A DNA stretch of 64,000 nt, from NCBI GenBank assembly GCA_958296065.1, contig CATQHX010000008.1, forward strand, positions 62,001-126,000, read 5' to 3'. Each line of letters begins with the position of its first letter. The first letter of the stretch is position 1. A program made the translations under genes and the position numbers. Positions 32,694 to 41,263 of this stretch are shown here, piece after piece. The notes below the pieces were generated by a model that was not told the DNA's origin, did no database searches, and was given only the letters and a program-made list of their open reading frames with translations. This DNA comes from Vicinamibacterales bacterium (GTDB lineage Bacteria > Acidobacteriota > Vicinamibacteria > Vicinamibacterales > UBA8438).

Positions 32694-33743
32694 TCAGGGC
32701 ATCAATTCCGCGAGACAGGAGAGCAGGCGCGTGGTCTGCTCCTCGGTGCCGACGGTGATGCGCAACTTGTCGGCCAGGCCCGGTTCGGCAAAGTACCGCA
32801 CGAGAACGCCGCGCCGCTTCAGGTCCTCGTATATGCGGCGGGCATTGCCGTCCGCCGGACGGGCCAGCACGAAGTTGGCCTCGCTCGGCCAGACGCGAAA
32901 GCCGCGGGCGGCGAGCGCCTCGCCGAGCCGGGTGCGGGTGGCGCGGATCCGCTCCACGGTCTCGCGGGTGTAGGCAACGTCGCGAATGGCCGCCGCGCCC
33001 ACCGCCGCCGCGACGGCGTCGACGTTGTAGCTGTCCTTGACCCGGGACAGGCCGGAAAGCAGGTCCGGGTGGGCGATGCCGTAGCCGAGTCGCAGCCCGG
33101 CGAGGCCGTGACTCTTCGACAGCGTGCGCAGGACGATGACGTGGCCATGGCGCCGCACGAGGTCGAGCGCCGACGCTCCGGCAAACGCCACGTACGCTTC
33201 GTCGACGGCCAGTACGCCGGTCGTGCGATCCGCCAGGCTCGCAAGCTGGTCCGGCGTTGCCGCGGTGCCTGACGGGCTGTTGGGATTGGCGACCAGCGTC
33301 AATGCCGCACCCGCGGCCGCGAGTGCGGCCACCGGCAGCATGTACTCCTCGTCGAACGGAACTTCCACGACCGGCGCCCCCTGAATGGCCGCCAGGGTGC
33401 GGTACAGGACGTAGGTCGGCGCCGGATACGCGACGGGCCGCCCGGCGCCGGTGACGGCGCGAAAGAGCATCGTCAGCAGGTCGTCGCTGCCGTTTCCCGC
33501 GAGAATCCAGTCCGGCTCGACGCCCAGCACGTCGGCGGCGCTCTGCCGGAACGTGTCGGCGAGCGGGTGGGGGTAGCGCCGCAGCCGCTCCGCGCCGACT
33601 CCCGCGAGCGCGGCCAGCGCCCGGGGGCTGGGCGGATACGGGTTCTCGTTCGTGTTCAGCTTGACGATATCGGCGTCGCCGGGCGGTTGCTCGCCCGGGA
33701 CGTAGGCCTCCAGTTGGTCGACGGCGGGGCGGAATCGAGCCAT
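32694..33743 (-). CDS. hisC: Histidinol-phosphate aminotransferase
   Basis: This 349-residue PLP enzyme of histidine synthesis converts imidazole-acetol phosphate plus glutamate to histidinol phosphate. Diagnostic parts are the N-terminus VKLNTNENPYPPSP (28-40), GNGSDDLL (83-90), ANPNSPSGT (152-160), DEAYVAF (181-187) and the Schiff-base Lys210 in RTLSKSHGLAGLRLGYG. ATG 33743 gives the usual length. The other his genes are not nearby, and HisC-like proteins can also serve aromatic amino acids, so the symbol rests on sequence pattern alone. It heads a two-gene unit with the S9 hydrolase. Confidence 0.85.
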   Translation of the reverse strand: MARFRPAVDQLEAYVPGEQPPGDADIVKLNTNENPYPPSPRALAALAGVGAERLRRYPHPLADTFRQSAADVLGVEPDWILAGNGSDDLLTMLFRAVTGAGRPVAYPAPTYVLYRTLAAIQGAPVVEVPFDEEYMLPVAALAAAGAALTLVANPNSPSGTAATPDQLASLADRTTGVLAVDEAYVAFAGASALDLVRRHGHVIVLRTLSKSHGLAGLRLGYGIAHPDLLSGLSRVKDSYNVDAVAAAVGAAAIRDVAYTRETVERIRATRTRLGEALAARGFRVWPSEANFVLARPADGNARRIYEDLKRRGVLVRYFAEPGLADKLRITVGTEEQTTRLLSCLAELMP

Positions 33744-33791
33744 GATCCGAATCAAGACGATAGCAGTTGGCCGCAGCGGAGCCGGGGCCGC

Positions 33792-33803
33792 GCAGTATAC
33801 TGC
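33792..33803 (+). promoter_or_regulatory. -10 box within a 12-bp palindrome before the VWFA pair
   Basis: GCAGTATACTGC is a perfect palindrome holding TATACT (33796-33801), about 60 bp before the start of the first VWFA gene and in the divergent gap with hisC. No good -35 is seen at 17 bp. It may be promoter and operator together. Confidence 0.4.
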
Positions 33804-33862
33804 CGGGTGTGATGCCATTGTTGACAGCGCCTGCAACGTCCGCCGGGGACGGGAGGTTCCAG

Positions 33863-34744
33863 ATGATCCGTTTCGCCGTCGTTCTCGTCGTGTCGGCCCT
33901 GCTTGCGCTGCCGACTTCGGCTGCGGCCCAGACGCTGGGACAGCTCTTTATCGAGGTGACCGACGCGTCCGGTCAGTTCGTGCCCGGTCTGACCCCGGCG
34001 GACTTCTCGGTGCAAGAGGACGGCACGGAAGCCGGCATCGTGTCGGTCGAACCGGTGGCGCCGATGAAGATCGCCTTCATGATCGACAACGGCGATCGGA
34101 TGGTCGAGATGAACGCGCTGAACGCCCTGCGCGACGGAATGCAGGGGTTCCTCGACGCGGTGCCGCCGCCGCACGAGATCTCGCTGTTCACGATTGGCAG
34201 GAACATCCAGCGGCGGGTCGATTTCACCACCGACCGCGCGGAGTTGCAGCGGTCGGCCGGAGAGATCTTTCTCGATCGGGGCGCCGGCGCCGTCGTGCTG
34301 GACGGCATTCGCGAGACCTGGGAGCGCCGCTTCGAGGACGACGAGCCGTTCCCGGTCTTCGTGATGGTGCTGACCGACGGCACGGAGTCGAGCGGCAACT
34401 ACAACGAGAATGAGTACGTCGAGCTGATCAACGAGCTGATCAACAATTCGATTACCGTGCACGTGGTGCTGTTGTCTTCCCGCGGCGGCAGCGCCATCAA
34501 CCAGTTCGCGCTCAACCTGACCGAGAACACCGGCGGCATCTACGAGAACATCGCGGCGGCGACCGGGATCGAGCAGATGCTGGTGAGCGTCGCCGACCGC
34601 ATGAACGCCCACTACGAGAACGTGTCGAAGCGCTACCGTGTGATCTACGAACGTCCCGATCCGCCCGGAGCCCGGATCTCGGCCTCCCTGCGGCGAGCCG
34701 GTGCCAACATCACCGGCCTGTTCGTCGGGCTCCGCATGGATTAG
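33863..34744 (+). CDS. Secreted VWFA-related acidobacterial-domain protein
   Basis: This 293-residue protein has a signal peptide (FAVVLVVSALLALPTSAAAQ, 4-23), a short Ig-like entry (LFIEVTDASGQFVPGLTPADFSVQEDG) and a VWA-like domain (MKIAFMIDNGDRM, a degenerate DxSxS metal site; VFVMVLTDGTESSGNYNENEY). It is exported, probably an adhesion or scaffold protein of unknown role. The start is ATG 33863 with GGGAGG at 6 bp. The stop is 9 bp before a paralogue that shares ERRF..D..FPV...VLTDGTE.SGNYN and the SKRYR.(V/I)(F/Y)ERPDPPG end. The pair is clearly a tandem duplication. Confidence 0.85.
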   Translation: MIRFAVVLVVSALLALPTSAAAQTLGQLFIEVTDASGQFVPGLTPADFSVQEDGTEAGIVSVEPVAPMKIAFMIDNGDRMVEMNALNALRDGMQGFLDAVPPPHEISLFTIGRNIQRRVDFTTDRAELQRSAGEIFLDRGAGAVVLDGIRETWERRFEDDEPFPVFVMVLTDGTESSGNYNENEYVELINELINNSITVHVVLLSSRGGSAINQFALNLTENTGGIYENIAAATGIEQMLVSVADRMNAHYENVSKRYRVIYERPDPPGARISASLRRAGANITGLFVGLRMD

Positions 34745-34753
34745 GAGTCCGCT

Positions 34754-35653
34754 GTGCGACAACTCCTGTTCGTCGTGACCGCACTTGCCTGCAGCCTGCT
34801 GCCGGCAAGTGCGGGCGCTCAGTTGATGGGGCAGGTCTTCGTCGAGGTGACCCGGCAGTCGACGGGGGAACCGGTGCTGAACCTCGCCCCTGATGCATTC
34901 GAGGTCTCCGAGGATGGACGTTCGGCCGGGATCGTCTCGGCCAATCTCGACACGGAGCCCATGAAGATCGCGGTGCTGATCGACAACGGCGACCGGCTGA
35001 TGGAGACCAACGCGCTCAACCCGCTCCGCGACGGGCTGACCGAGTTCGTCGCCACCCTGTCGCCGCGGCACGAGCTCTCCCTGACCACGATCGGCCGGAG
35101 CGTTCAGCAGCGCGTGGGTTTCACGACCGACACCGCGGATTTGAGAGAGGGCGTCGGGCTGCTCTTTCCCGACCGCGGCGCCGGCGCGCGATTGCTCGAC
35201 GGCGTCCGGGAGACGTGGCGCCGCCGCTTCGACGCGGACGACGCATTCCCGGTCATCGTGCTGGTGCTGACGGACGGCACCGAGGCGAGCGGCAACTACA
35301 ACGACAACCAGTATGCCGAGCTGCTCGATCCCCTGATCGCCAACGGGGTCACGGTGCACGCGGTGATGCTGAGTACGCGCGGGGGCGTGCGGGCACAACA
35401 GCGCCTGCCGCAGTATGCCCACAGCCTGGTGGAGAACACGGGCGGCACCATCGAGAACTTCGTGGCCCCGACCGGCTACGAGAGGGTTCTGCCACGCCTC
35501 GCGGAGCGGCTCAGCGACCAGTACGATCTGGTGTCCAAGCGCTATCGGCTGGTGTTCGAACGGCCGGATCCGCCGGGAATGCGACTGTCCGTGAGCGTGA
35601 CCGGCAACGACCTCGCGTTCAGCCTGTTCCTCGACCGCCGCATGCCGCGCTAG
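34754..35653 (+). CDS. Secreted VWFA-related acidobacterial-domain protein (tandem paralogue)
   Basis: This 299-residue protein has a signal peptide (LLFVVTALACSLLPASAGAQ, 3-22), then VFVEVTRQSTGEPVLNLAPDAFEVSEDG and a VWA-like domain with MKIAVLIDNGDRLMETNALNPLR and VIVLVLTDGTEASGNYNDNQY. The DNGDR in place of DxSxS suggests that the usual metal site is altered in both copies. The start is GTG 34754 with AGGAG at 7 bp. It is co-transcribed with the preceding copy. The C-terminus (GNDLAFSLFLDRRMPR) differs from the partner's, so the two have diverged at the end. The 253-bp gap that follows shows no gene. Confidence 0.85.
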   Translation: MRQLLFVVTALACSLLPASAGAQLMGQVFVEVTRQSTGEPVLNLAPDAFEVSEDGRSAGIVSANLDTEPMKIAVLIDNGDRLMETNALNPLRDGLTEFVATLSPRHELSLTTIGRSVQQRVGFTTDTADLREGVGLLFPDRGAGARLLDGVRETWRRRFDADDAFPVIVLVLTDGTEASGNYNDNQYAELLDPLIANGVTVHAVMLSTRGGVRAQQRLPQYAHSLVENTGGTIENFVAPTGYERVLPRLAERLSDQYDLVSKRYRLVFERPDPPGMRLSVSVTGNDLAFSLFLDRRMPR

Positions 35654-35906
35654 CGCCCCGACACTCCTCGCTGACTCGGCGTTTCGGCCCGTGCCGTAGA
35701 GACGGCGCGGACCGGCCGGGCCGGTTGGGCGGAGCGGAGCCGCGAAGGGCGACGATTCGCGGGGCGGCCACGGGCCTGCGCCCCGCGCGTGCGGCCGACG
35801 CGCAGGACGGCGATGCTGCGGTCGGCAGGGCCGCGAGCTTGACTTGGCCCGTCGCGGGGCGCATTCTCTTCACTTCACATCCCACCGAGCATCCAAGGAG
35901 CAGACG

Positions 35907-37817
35907 ATGATGCTTTCGAGAACGCGTGGCGTTGGTCGTTATCGTGCCCGGCTGCTTGCCGTGGCGCTGTGCGCAGTGGTTCCGTTCCTGATCGGGACCG
36001 GGCTGCAGGCCGAAGTGCCGGGAACCGCGAGCGTCACCGGGACGGTGACCGCCTCGCAGTCGTTCACGGCGGCGCAGGTCTACCTGCGCAACGTCGACCG
36101 GGACATGGTGTACATGGTCTACACCAACCAGGGGCGCTACCGGGCCGTCGCCCTGTTCCCCGGCACCTATGAAGTGAGCGCGAGCACGAAGCACCTGGAA
36201 TCGGACGTGCGGACATTGACGCTGGGCGCCGGTGACGCGGGGGAGATCGATCTGGCGCTGGGCGAGCTTGAGGGCGACGCGCCGCCGCTCGTCATTCCCG
36301 CCGGACGGACCGCGATGGAGAGCGGCGCCTCCGGGGCGTTCGAGTACGCCAGCTACGACGAGATCTACCCGCCGGGACCGGGCAAGGAGGTCGCCGAGCA
36401 GGTCTGCATGGCATGCCACGGCGAGAACTTCTTCCCGACGCGGCCGGGGACCGAGCGGCAGTGGATGTCCTGGATCGACCACATGGTCGGCAGCACGCTC
36501 GGGGAGCAGGATCCCACCCGCTACGGGCAGGGGCTGCTGTCCTTCCGGGCGTCGATGTTCCGCTTCGGCCGGCAGGACCGGGACGACCTGCTGGCGTACG
36601 TCGTCAAGAACTTCGGGCCCGACAGCAAGCGCCGGCGCGTGCGCATCGAGCAGCAGACGCCGGTCGACGAGGAGGCCCTCGGCAAGGCGATGTATATCGA
36701 GTACTACCTCGCCAAGGACGGCCCCGACGAGGGCGTCAACGCCGCCCCGTGGGCACGCGACCGGGTCGGGCGCTACGGGCAGGACCCGCGCTTCGACGCG
36801 GACGGCAACGTCTGGCTGGTGGATCGCGGCGTGCCGCACCGGCTGGTCAAGCTCGATCCGCGCACCGGCGAGCAGTGGGAGTACCTCTATCCCGACCCGC
36901 GCAACGGCAACCACGAGATTCTCATCGATCCGTCCGGTCTGATCTGGTTGCCGGAGCATCGCGGCCGCACCGGCGCCAAGGAGAAGCGGCTCCTCGGGTT
37001 CAATCCGAAGACCGAGGAGTTCGAGTACCAGATCCCGATGGATCCGGACGACGTGGTGCGCAACCCGACGAAGTTCCTGCAGTCGCTGGCGATGGACTCG
37101 AAGGGGAACATCTACATCGGGTGGATCATGGGCGGCGCGCTGAGCAAGTGGGACCGGGCGACGGGCGAGGTGTCGGTGTTCCGCATCCCGACCCCGCACG
37201 CCATCCCCTACGGCGTCGTGGCCGACCGCAACGACAACATCTGGATCGCGCTCTGGAGCGGCGGCAAGATCGTCAAGTTCGACACGTCGAACAACTCGTG
37301 GACCGAGTTCACCGCCCCGACCTACCCGGGGCACACGCGGCGCCTGAACGTCGACTCGCAGAACAACATCTGGTGGGGCATCTACTCGGCCGGCAAGCGG
37401 CCCGGCAAGCTGGTCAAGCTGGACCAGTCCACGGGCAAGATGACCGAGTGGTCGATCCCGCAGCAGAACGCGGAGCCGTACGATGTCGCCGCCGACCCGG
37501 AGGACAACATCTGGGCTCCCGACGTCGGGCAGCGGACCGACGGCGAGTACGGCGCCACGATCTGGAAGTTCGATCCGCGCAGCGAGGAGTTCACGTTCTA
37601 TCCGAAGCCGCAGCGGCACGCCGACTCGCCGAAGATCCAGATCACGCGGGACGGCGCCGTCTGGTACTCGCCGCGGGGCAGCCGCGAGGCGCCGGCCTTC
37701 GGGGTGCTGTATCCGGACATGGACAAGATCGACGACCTGGGGGCGTACTACACGTACGGGCCGCCCGGGTACCCGTTCCCGGGGCCGTCCACCGAGACGA
37801 ATTCCGGCGGGAACTGA
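35907..37817 (+). CDS. Exported haem-containing Vgb-like beta-propeller with carboxypeptidase-regulatory domain
   Basis: This 636-residue protein is built of three parts. A signal peptide (LLAVALCAVVPFLIGTGLQA) leads into an Ig-like carboxypeptidase-regulatory domain (SVTGTVTASQSFTAAQVYLR, about 42-120). A cytochrome-like segment with CMACH (167-171) comes next. Last is a propeller of NHL/virginiamycin-B-lyase-like repeats (FDADGNVWLVDRGVPHRLVK, DRNDNIWIALWSGGKIVKFD, DSQNNIWWGIYSAGKRPGKL). The blades resemble streptogramin lyase, but the role here is more likely an oxidoreductase or sugar/lactone-acting protein (inference). The start is ATG 35907 with AAGGAG at 6 bp. A hairpin follows at 37866. 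Confidence 0.85.
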   Translation: MMLSRTRGVGRYRARLLAVALCAVVPFLIGTGLQAEVPGTASVTGTVTASQSFTAAQVYLRNVDRDMVYMVYTNQGRYRAVALFPGTYEVSASTKHLESDVRTLTLGAGDAGEIDLALGELEGDAPPLVIPAGRTAMESGASGAFEYASYDEIYPPGPGKEVAEQVCMACHGENFFPTRPGTERQWMSWIDHMVGSTLGEQDPTRYGQGLLSFRASMFRFGRQDRDDLLAYVVKNFGPDSKRRRVRIEQQTPVDEEALGKAMYIEYYLAKDGPDEGVNAAPWARDRVGRYGQDPRFDADGNVWLVDRGVPHRLVKLDPRTGEQWEYLYPDPRNGNHEILIDPSGLIWLPEHRGRTGAKEKRLLGFNPKTEEFEYQIPMDPDDVVRNPTKFLQSLAMDSKGNIYIGWIMGGALSKWDRATGEVSVFRIPTPHAIPYGVVADRNDNIWIALWSGGKIVKFDTSNNSWTEFTAPTYPGHTRRLNVDSQNNIWWGIYSAGKRPGKLVKLDQSTGKMTEWSIPQQNAEPYDVAADPEDNIWAPDVGQRTDGEYGATIWKFDPRSEEFTFYPKPQRHADSPKIQITRDGAVWYSPRGSREAPAFGVLYPDMDKIDDLGAYYTYGPPGYPFPGPSTETNSGGN

Positions 37818-37865
37818 CGAGCCCCGCGGCGCGCGACCGCGCCTGACGGTGGATGCAGTTGCGAC

Positions 37866-37902
37866 GGCCGGCATCTTCCCTTCGGTTGGGAGGATGCCGG
37901 CC
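37866..37902 (+). terminator. Strong hairpin after the Vgb-like gene
   Basis: GGCCGGCATCTTCCC pairs with GGGAGGATGCCGGCC (15 bp, one G-T pair) around TTCGGTT, 48 bp after the stop. There is no T run. The remaining 37903-38160 shows no gene. Confidence 0.6.
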
Positions 37903-38160
37903 GGCTTGTGTACAGGTCGTCACGCGTCGGAAGGGCCGTGCGCGCAGGGGACAGAACGCCCGCGGCATGTCTCTCTTCTACGCCCGCCTTTCTTCTACGC
38001 CGCCTTCGATGCTCCGGACCGTCCATCACGGGGTCGGACCCAGAGCCTCGGCGCCTCGTTCGTCGAGTTTCCCCGGGGTGGGGGTGGGGTAGTACGCCGT
38101 TGGCGGATCGAGCCGCCGGCGCGAGGGTTCATGCCGTCGGGAGCGGGTGCGCGGAGCGCT

Positions 38161-39621
38161 TCAAGGTCTCGCCCCGTGCTCGACGAGCAAAGCGACCACT
38201 GTCTCGAATCCGTTGATCCTGGCCGCGCTGACCGCCGTCCGGCCGCGCGCGTTCGCCGCGTCGACGTCGACGCCCAGCTCGACCGCCACCTTCACGGCTT
38301 CCAACGTGGCCGCCTCGGCCGCGGTGCGGTCGGGTCCCCGGCCGAGCTCCGTCGCTTCCGCGACCCGTGCCCGGTGGTCCACGGACCAGAGCGGGTCGCG
38401 TCCTCCCAGCCCGACCGCCGCCATCAGGGCGGTCGTCTCACCCTCTTCGAGCCACATCCGGCTCGCGGCCGTCCCTCGGTCGCGGGTCCAGTACTCCGGG
38501 CTGTGCGTGGCCGCCGGATCGGCGCTGTGCCGGGCCAGCAGGCGCATGATGTCCGCGTCGCGGTAGCGCGCAGCCAGCCAGAACGCCGGCGCGCCCACGA
38601 ACCAGGGCGGGAAGAAGAAGTCCGCACTGTCGCGGGTGTAGCGCGTCGAGGCCGTCACGCGCGCGTCGGGATCCGCCCCGGCCGACAGGAGCGCCTCGGC
38701 CAGGTTCAGGTCGCGGTGCAGAATCGCCGCGTGCAGCGGCGCATAGCCGCCCTCGGCCGCATTCGGGTCCGCAGCGTGGTCGAGCAGGAACGCGCCGACG
38801 GCTCCGTGCCCGCTGAGCGCCGCGATGGCCAGCGCGCCGGCCCCGTCCGGCGCGGCCTCGTTCACGTCGGCGCCCGCCTCGACGAGGAGCCGCGCCGAGG
38901 CGAGGTCGCCCACCCGGGCCGCGAACAGCAACGGGGTGAAACCGCCGCTCCGAACCTCGGTGATGTAGCACTCGTCCCGCGGTACGCACCGGAGGCCGTA
39001 GTTGGCGTACGTCGAAATGGTCTTGACGGTCTCGGTGAACGTGGTCGAGCGCGCGTTCACGTCGGCGCCGTGCGCCAGGAGCACCTCCACGACCGCGGCG
39101 TGCCCCTGCGCGACCGCCCACATGAGGGCCGTCTGCGCGCCGTAGGCGCCCGCCTCGGTGGCGGCGTCGACGTCGGCGCCCGCCGCGAGCAGTTGGCCCA
39201 CGACGTCCGCGTCGCCCGCGCGGGCCGCCGTCATCAGCGGCGTCTCGCCGAACGGCAACGCCACGTTCGGGTCGGCTCGGGCCTCGAGCAGGATCTTCAC
39301 CATGGCCGGGCTGCCGTTCTCGCAGGCGGCCCAGAGCGCGGTGACCCCGAGGTCGTTCGCGGCGTCGACATCGGTTCCCGCGCGGATCAGCAGGGCCGCG
39401 ATCTCGCGGTTGTCGCGGTAGCTCGCCCAATGCAGAGCGGTGGAGCCGTCTCCCTGGCGGGCGTCGATGTCGCTGCCCGCCTCGAGCAGCGTCCGGACCG
39501 CCGCCCAATCGGCCTGCCTGGCGGCGTCGGCGAGCGGCGCCTCGGGCGGTGCCGCGGCGGCGACGCGCAGCCCCACCAGGGCCGCCAGCAACGCGAATCG
39601 GCAGACGCGTGCCGCCGGCAT
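38161..39621 (-). CDS. Exported ankyrin-repeat protein
   Basis: This 486-residue protein has a signal peptide (RVCRFALLAALVGLRVAAAA) followed by about a dozen ankyrin repeats. They carry the usual GxTALHWA / A..G..PLH pattern (DGSTALHWASYRDNREIAALLI, FGETPLMTAARAGDADVVGQLL, GGYAPLHAAILHRDLNLAEALL, RGRTAVSAARINGFETVVALL). The protein is a periplasmic or secreted binding scaffold with no catalytic domain. ATG 39621 begins the signal peptide. Nine bases upstream starts the structured repeat copy B, so that repeat would form part of this gene's leader. A longer in-frame start (39768) would translate the repeat itself and is unlikely. Confidence 0.85.
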   Translation of the reverse strand: MPAARVCRFALLAALVGLRVAAAAPPEAPLADAARQADWAAVRTLLEAGSDIDARQGDGSTALHWASYRDNREIAALLIRAGTDVDAANDLGVTALWAACENGSPAMVKILLEARADPNVALPFGETPLMTAARAGDADVVGQLLAAGADVDAATEAGAYGAQTALMWAVAQGHAAVVEVLLAHGADVNARSTTFTETVKTISTYANYGLRCVPRDECYITEVRSGGFTPLLFAARVGDLASARLLVEAGADVNEAAPDGAGALAIAALSGHGAVGAFLLDHAADPNAAEGGYAPLHAAILHRDLNLAEALLSAGADPDARVTASTRYTRDSADFFFPPWFVGAPAFWLAARYRDADIMRLLARHSADPAATHSPEYWTRDRGTAASRMWLEEGETTALMAAVGLGGRDPLWSVDHRARVAEATELGRGPDRTAAEAATLEAVKVAVELGVDVDAANARGRTAVSAARINGFETVVALLVEHGARP

Positions 39622-39629
39622 GCTTGCGC

Positions 39630-39740
39630 CAGGAGCTTGCGCCGCAGAAACGCAACGGAGTGAGTTCCGTGGCGCAGGCTCCTGGAGTGGTGGGGGCTGG
39701 GGCCGAACACGGAGCCTTGCGACGGGTTTGGCGGCGCTAG
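39630..39740. repeat. Structured intergenic repeat, copy B
   Basis: Module Y (39630-39684): CAGGAGCTTGCGCC pairs with GGCGCAGGCTCCTG (14 bp, one G-T pair) around a loop holding the same GAAACGCAACGGAGTGAG as copy A. Module X (39701-39740): GGCCGAACACGG... ending GGTTTGGCGGCGCTAG. The order is Y-X, the reverse of copy A at 31458. Confidence 0.75.
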
Positions 39741-39804
39741 CTGTCTTCCTGCCCGGCATTCTCGGCATCCTCCCCGATGCGGCGTCCGGCGCCTCCCGCG
39801 CGTC

Positions 39805-41160
39805 TCATAGCTCCGACAGCGTATCGATCTCGTCGATCGGCAGCGGTCCGGTGCTGCTGCCGACACGATCCAGGGGGACATCGAACTTGTCCAGCAGGGA
39901 GAGCAGGAGATTGGCGTGCGAGGTCCCCGCGGCATACGCGAGATGGCGCCCTCCCTTCAGCCTGCCCGCACCGCCGCCGAGCACCAGGATCGGAACGTTG
40001 TTGCCCGCGTGACGCGTGCTGTTGGACATGCACGTGCCGTACATGATCGTCATGTTGTCCAGGAGCGAGCCGTCCTGGTCCGGCGTCGCCCGCAGCCGCT
40101 CCAGGTACTTCGCCGTCAGCGCCGCGTGGTACGTGTTGACCTTGGACATCTTGGCGATCTGCGCCGGATCGTTGCCGTGGTGCGACAGCGGATGGTGCGG
40201 TTCGTTGATGCCCACCTCGGGATAGGTCCTGGTGCTCTGCTCCCGGCCGAGCATGAACGTGGCCACGCGGGTCGTGTCGCTCCGCAGCGCCAGGAACTGG
40301 AGGTCGAACATCAGCGCGACGTGCTCCTCGAACGTGGACGGCACGCCCCGGGGCTCGTCGGCGAACACCGGGTGCACGTCGCTCCTGGATTCCGCCACCT
40401 CGATGCGCCGCTCGACGTCGCGGATCGCCGCCGCGTACTCGTCCACCTTGCGCCGGTCGTCCGCGCCGACCCGGCGCTCGACGTCCGCCAGCTTGTCCAT
40501 CACCGAGTCGAGGATGCTCCGCTTCTCCTGCATGCGGGCGAGCCGCACGGCAGGGTCGGTCGAGCCGCTGTCGCCGAACAGCCGCTCGAAGACCGCCCGC
40601 GGATTGTTCTCCATCGGCAGCGGCATGGTGGGCGTGCGCCACGCGATCGTCTGCGTGTACGCGCAACTGAGGCCGGAGGTGCACTGTCCCGCGTTGGCCT
40701 CCTTGTCGATCGACAGCTCCAGGGAAGCGAGCGGCGTCGAGGCGCCGAGCTCGCGCGCCAGCATCTGGTCGATCGACGTGTCGGCCACCACGTCCGTTTC
40801 GGAGGTGCCCCCACGGCTCGTGCCGGTCAGGAACGAACCGGACGCCCCCGCGTGAACGTAGGTCCACGACGCGTTGAGCCCCGAGAAGACGAGCATCTGG
40901 TCCCGGAACGGCGCCAGGGGCTGCAGAATCGGCGTCAGCTCGAAGTCCCGACCCACCTTGGCGGGCGACCAGTACTGCATCGCCATCCCGTTCGGCACGA
41001 AGATCGCCTGAAAGCGGCGAATCGGCTTCGCGGCGGACCGCGCCAGCGCCGACACGGGCGCCATGGCGTCCAGGAACGGCAGCGCCACGGTTGCGCCGAC
41101 ACCACGCAGGACCGTCCGGCGGGACAAGGGCTTGGCGGTGCGGATGTTGATGCCTCTCAT
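39805..41160 (-). CDS. DUF1552 family exported protein
   Basis: This 451-residue protein has a twin-arginine-like signal (LSRRTVLRGVGATVALPFLDAM, about 10-32) and the DUF1552 fold. Recognisable segments are RFQAIFVPNGMAMQYWSP, SGSFLTGTSRGGTSETDV with the STDQ-like TSIDQMLAREL, EPHHPLSHHGND and the C-terminal LLDNMTIMYGTCMSNSTRHAGNNVPILVLGG. DUF1552 genes are regularly paired with PSD-type cytochrome genes in Planctomycetes and Acidobacteria; the joint function is unknown. It follows the PSD gene by 103 bp on the same strand. The start is ATG 41160; GAGAGGACTG lies upstream. Confidence 0.9.
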   Translation of the reverse strand: MRGINIRTAKPLSRRTVLRGVGATVALPFLDAMAPVSALARSAAKPIRRFQAIFVPNGMAMQYWSPAKVGRDFELTPILQPLAPFRDQMLVFSGLNASWTYVHAGASGSFLTGTSRGGTSETDVVADTSIDQMLARELGASTPLASLELSIDKEANAGQCTSGLSCAYTQTIAWRTPTMPLPMENNPRAVFERLFGDSGSTDPAVRLARMQEKRSILDSVMDKLADVERRVGADDRRKVDEYAAAIRDVERRIEVAESRSDVHPVFADEPRGVPSTFEEHVALMFDLQFLALRSDTTRVATFMLGREQSTRTYPEVGINEPHHPLSHHGNDPAQIAKMSKVNTYHAALTAKYLERLRATPDQDGSLLDNMTIMYGTCMSNSTRHAGNNVPILVLGGGAGRLKGGRHLAYAAGTSHANLLLSLLDKFDVPLDRVGSSTGPLPIDEIDTLSEL

Positions 41161-41263
41161 GTCAGTCCTCTCGTCGGCTCGGGCCGGATCGGCGTCGTTC
41201 GCGGCGGCACGGCTTCTGCCGCGCAGCCTACTAGGCCGCCGCGGCCGGATCAACCGTTACGCG

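Noticed and set aside
37483-39663. 726-codon forward frame across the 3' end of the Vgb-like gene and opposite the ankyrin gene
   Set aside because: It is a composite of shadow frames with no domain. It crosses a strong terminator-like hairpin and has a compositionally biased protein.
39622-39768. N-terminal extension of the ankyrin protein through the repeat element
   Set aside because: The extension translates an intergenic repeat that also occurs at 31458 outside any gene, and a good signal peptide starts at 39621.
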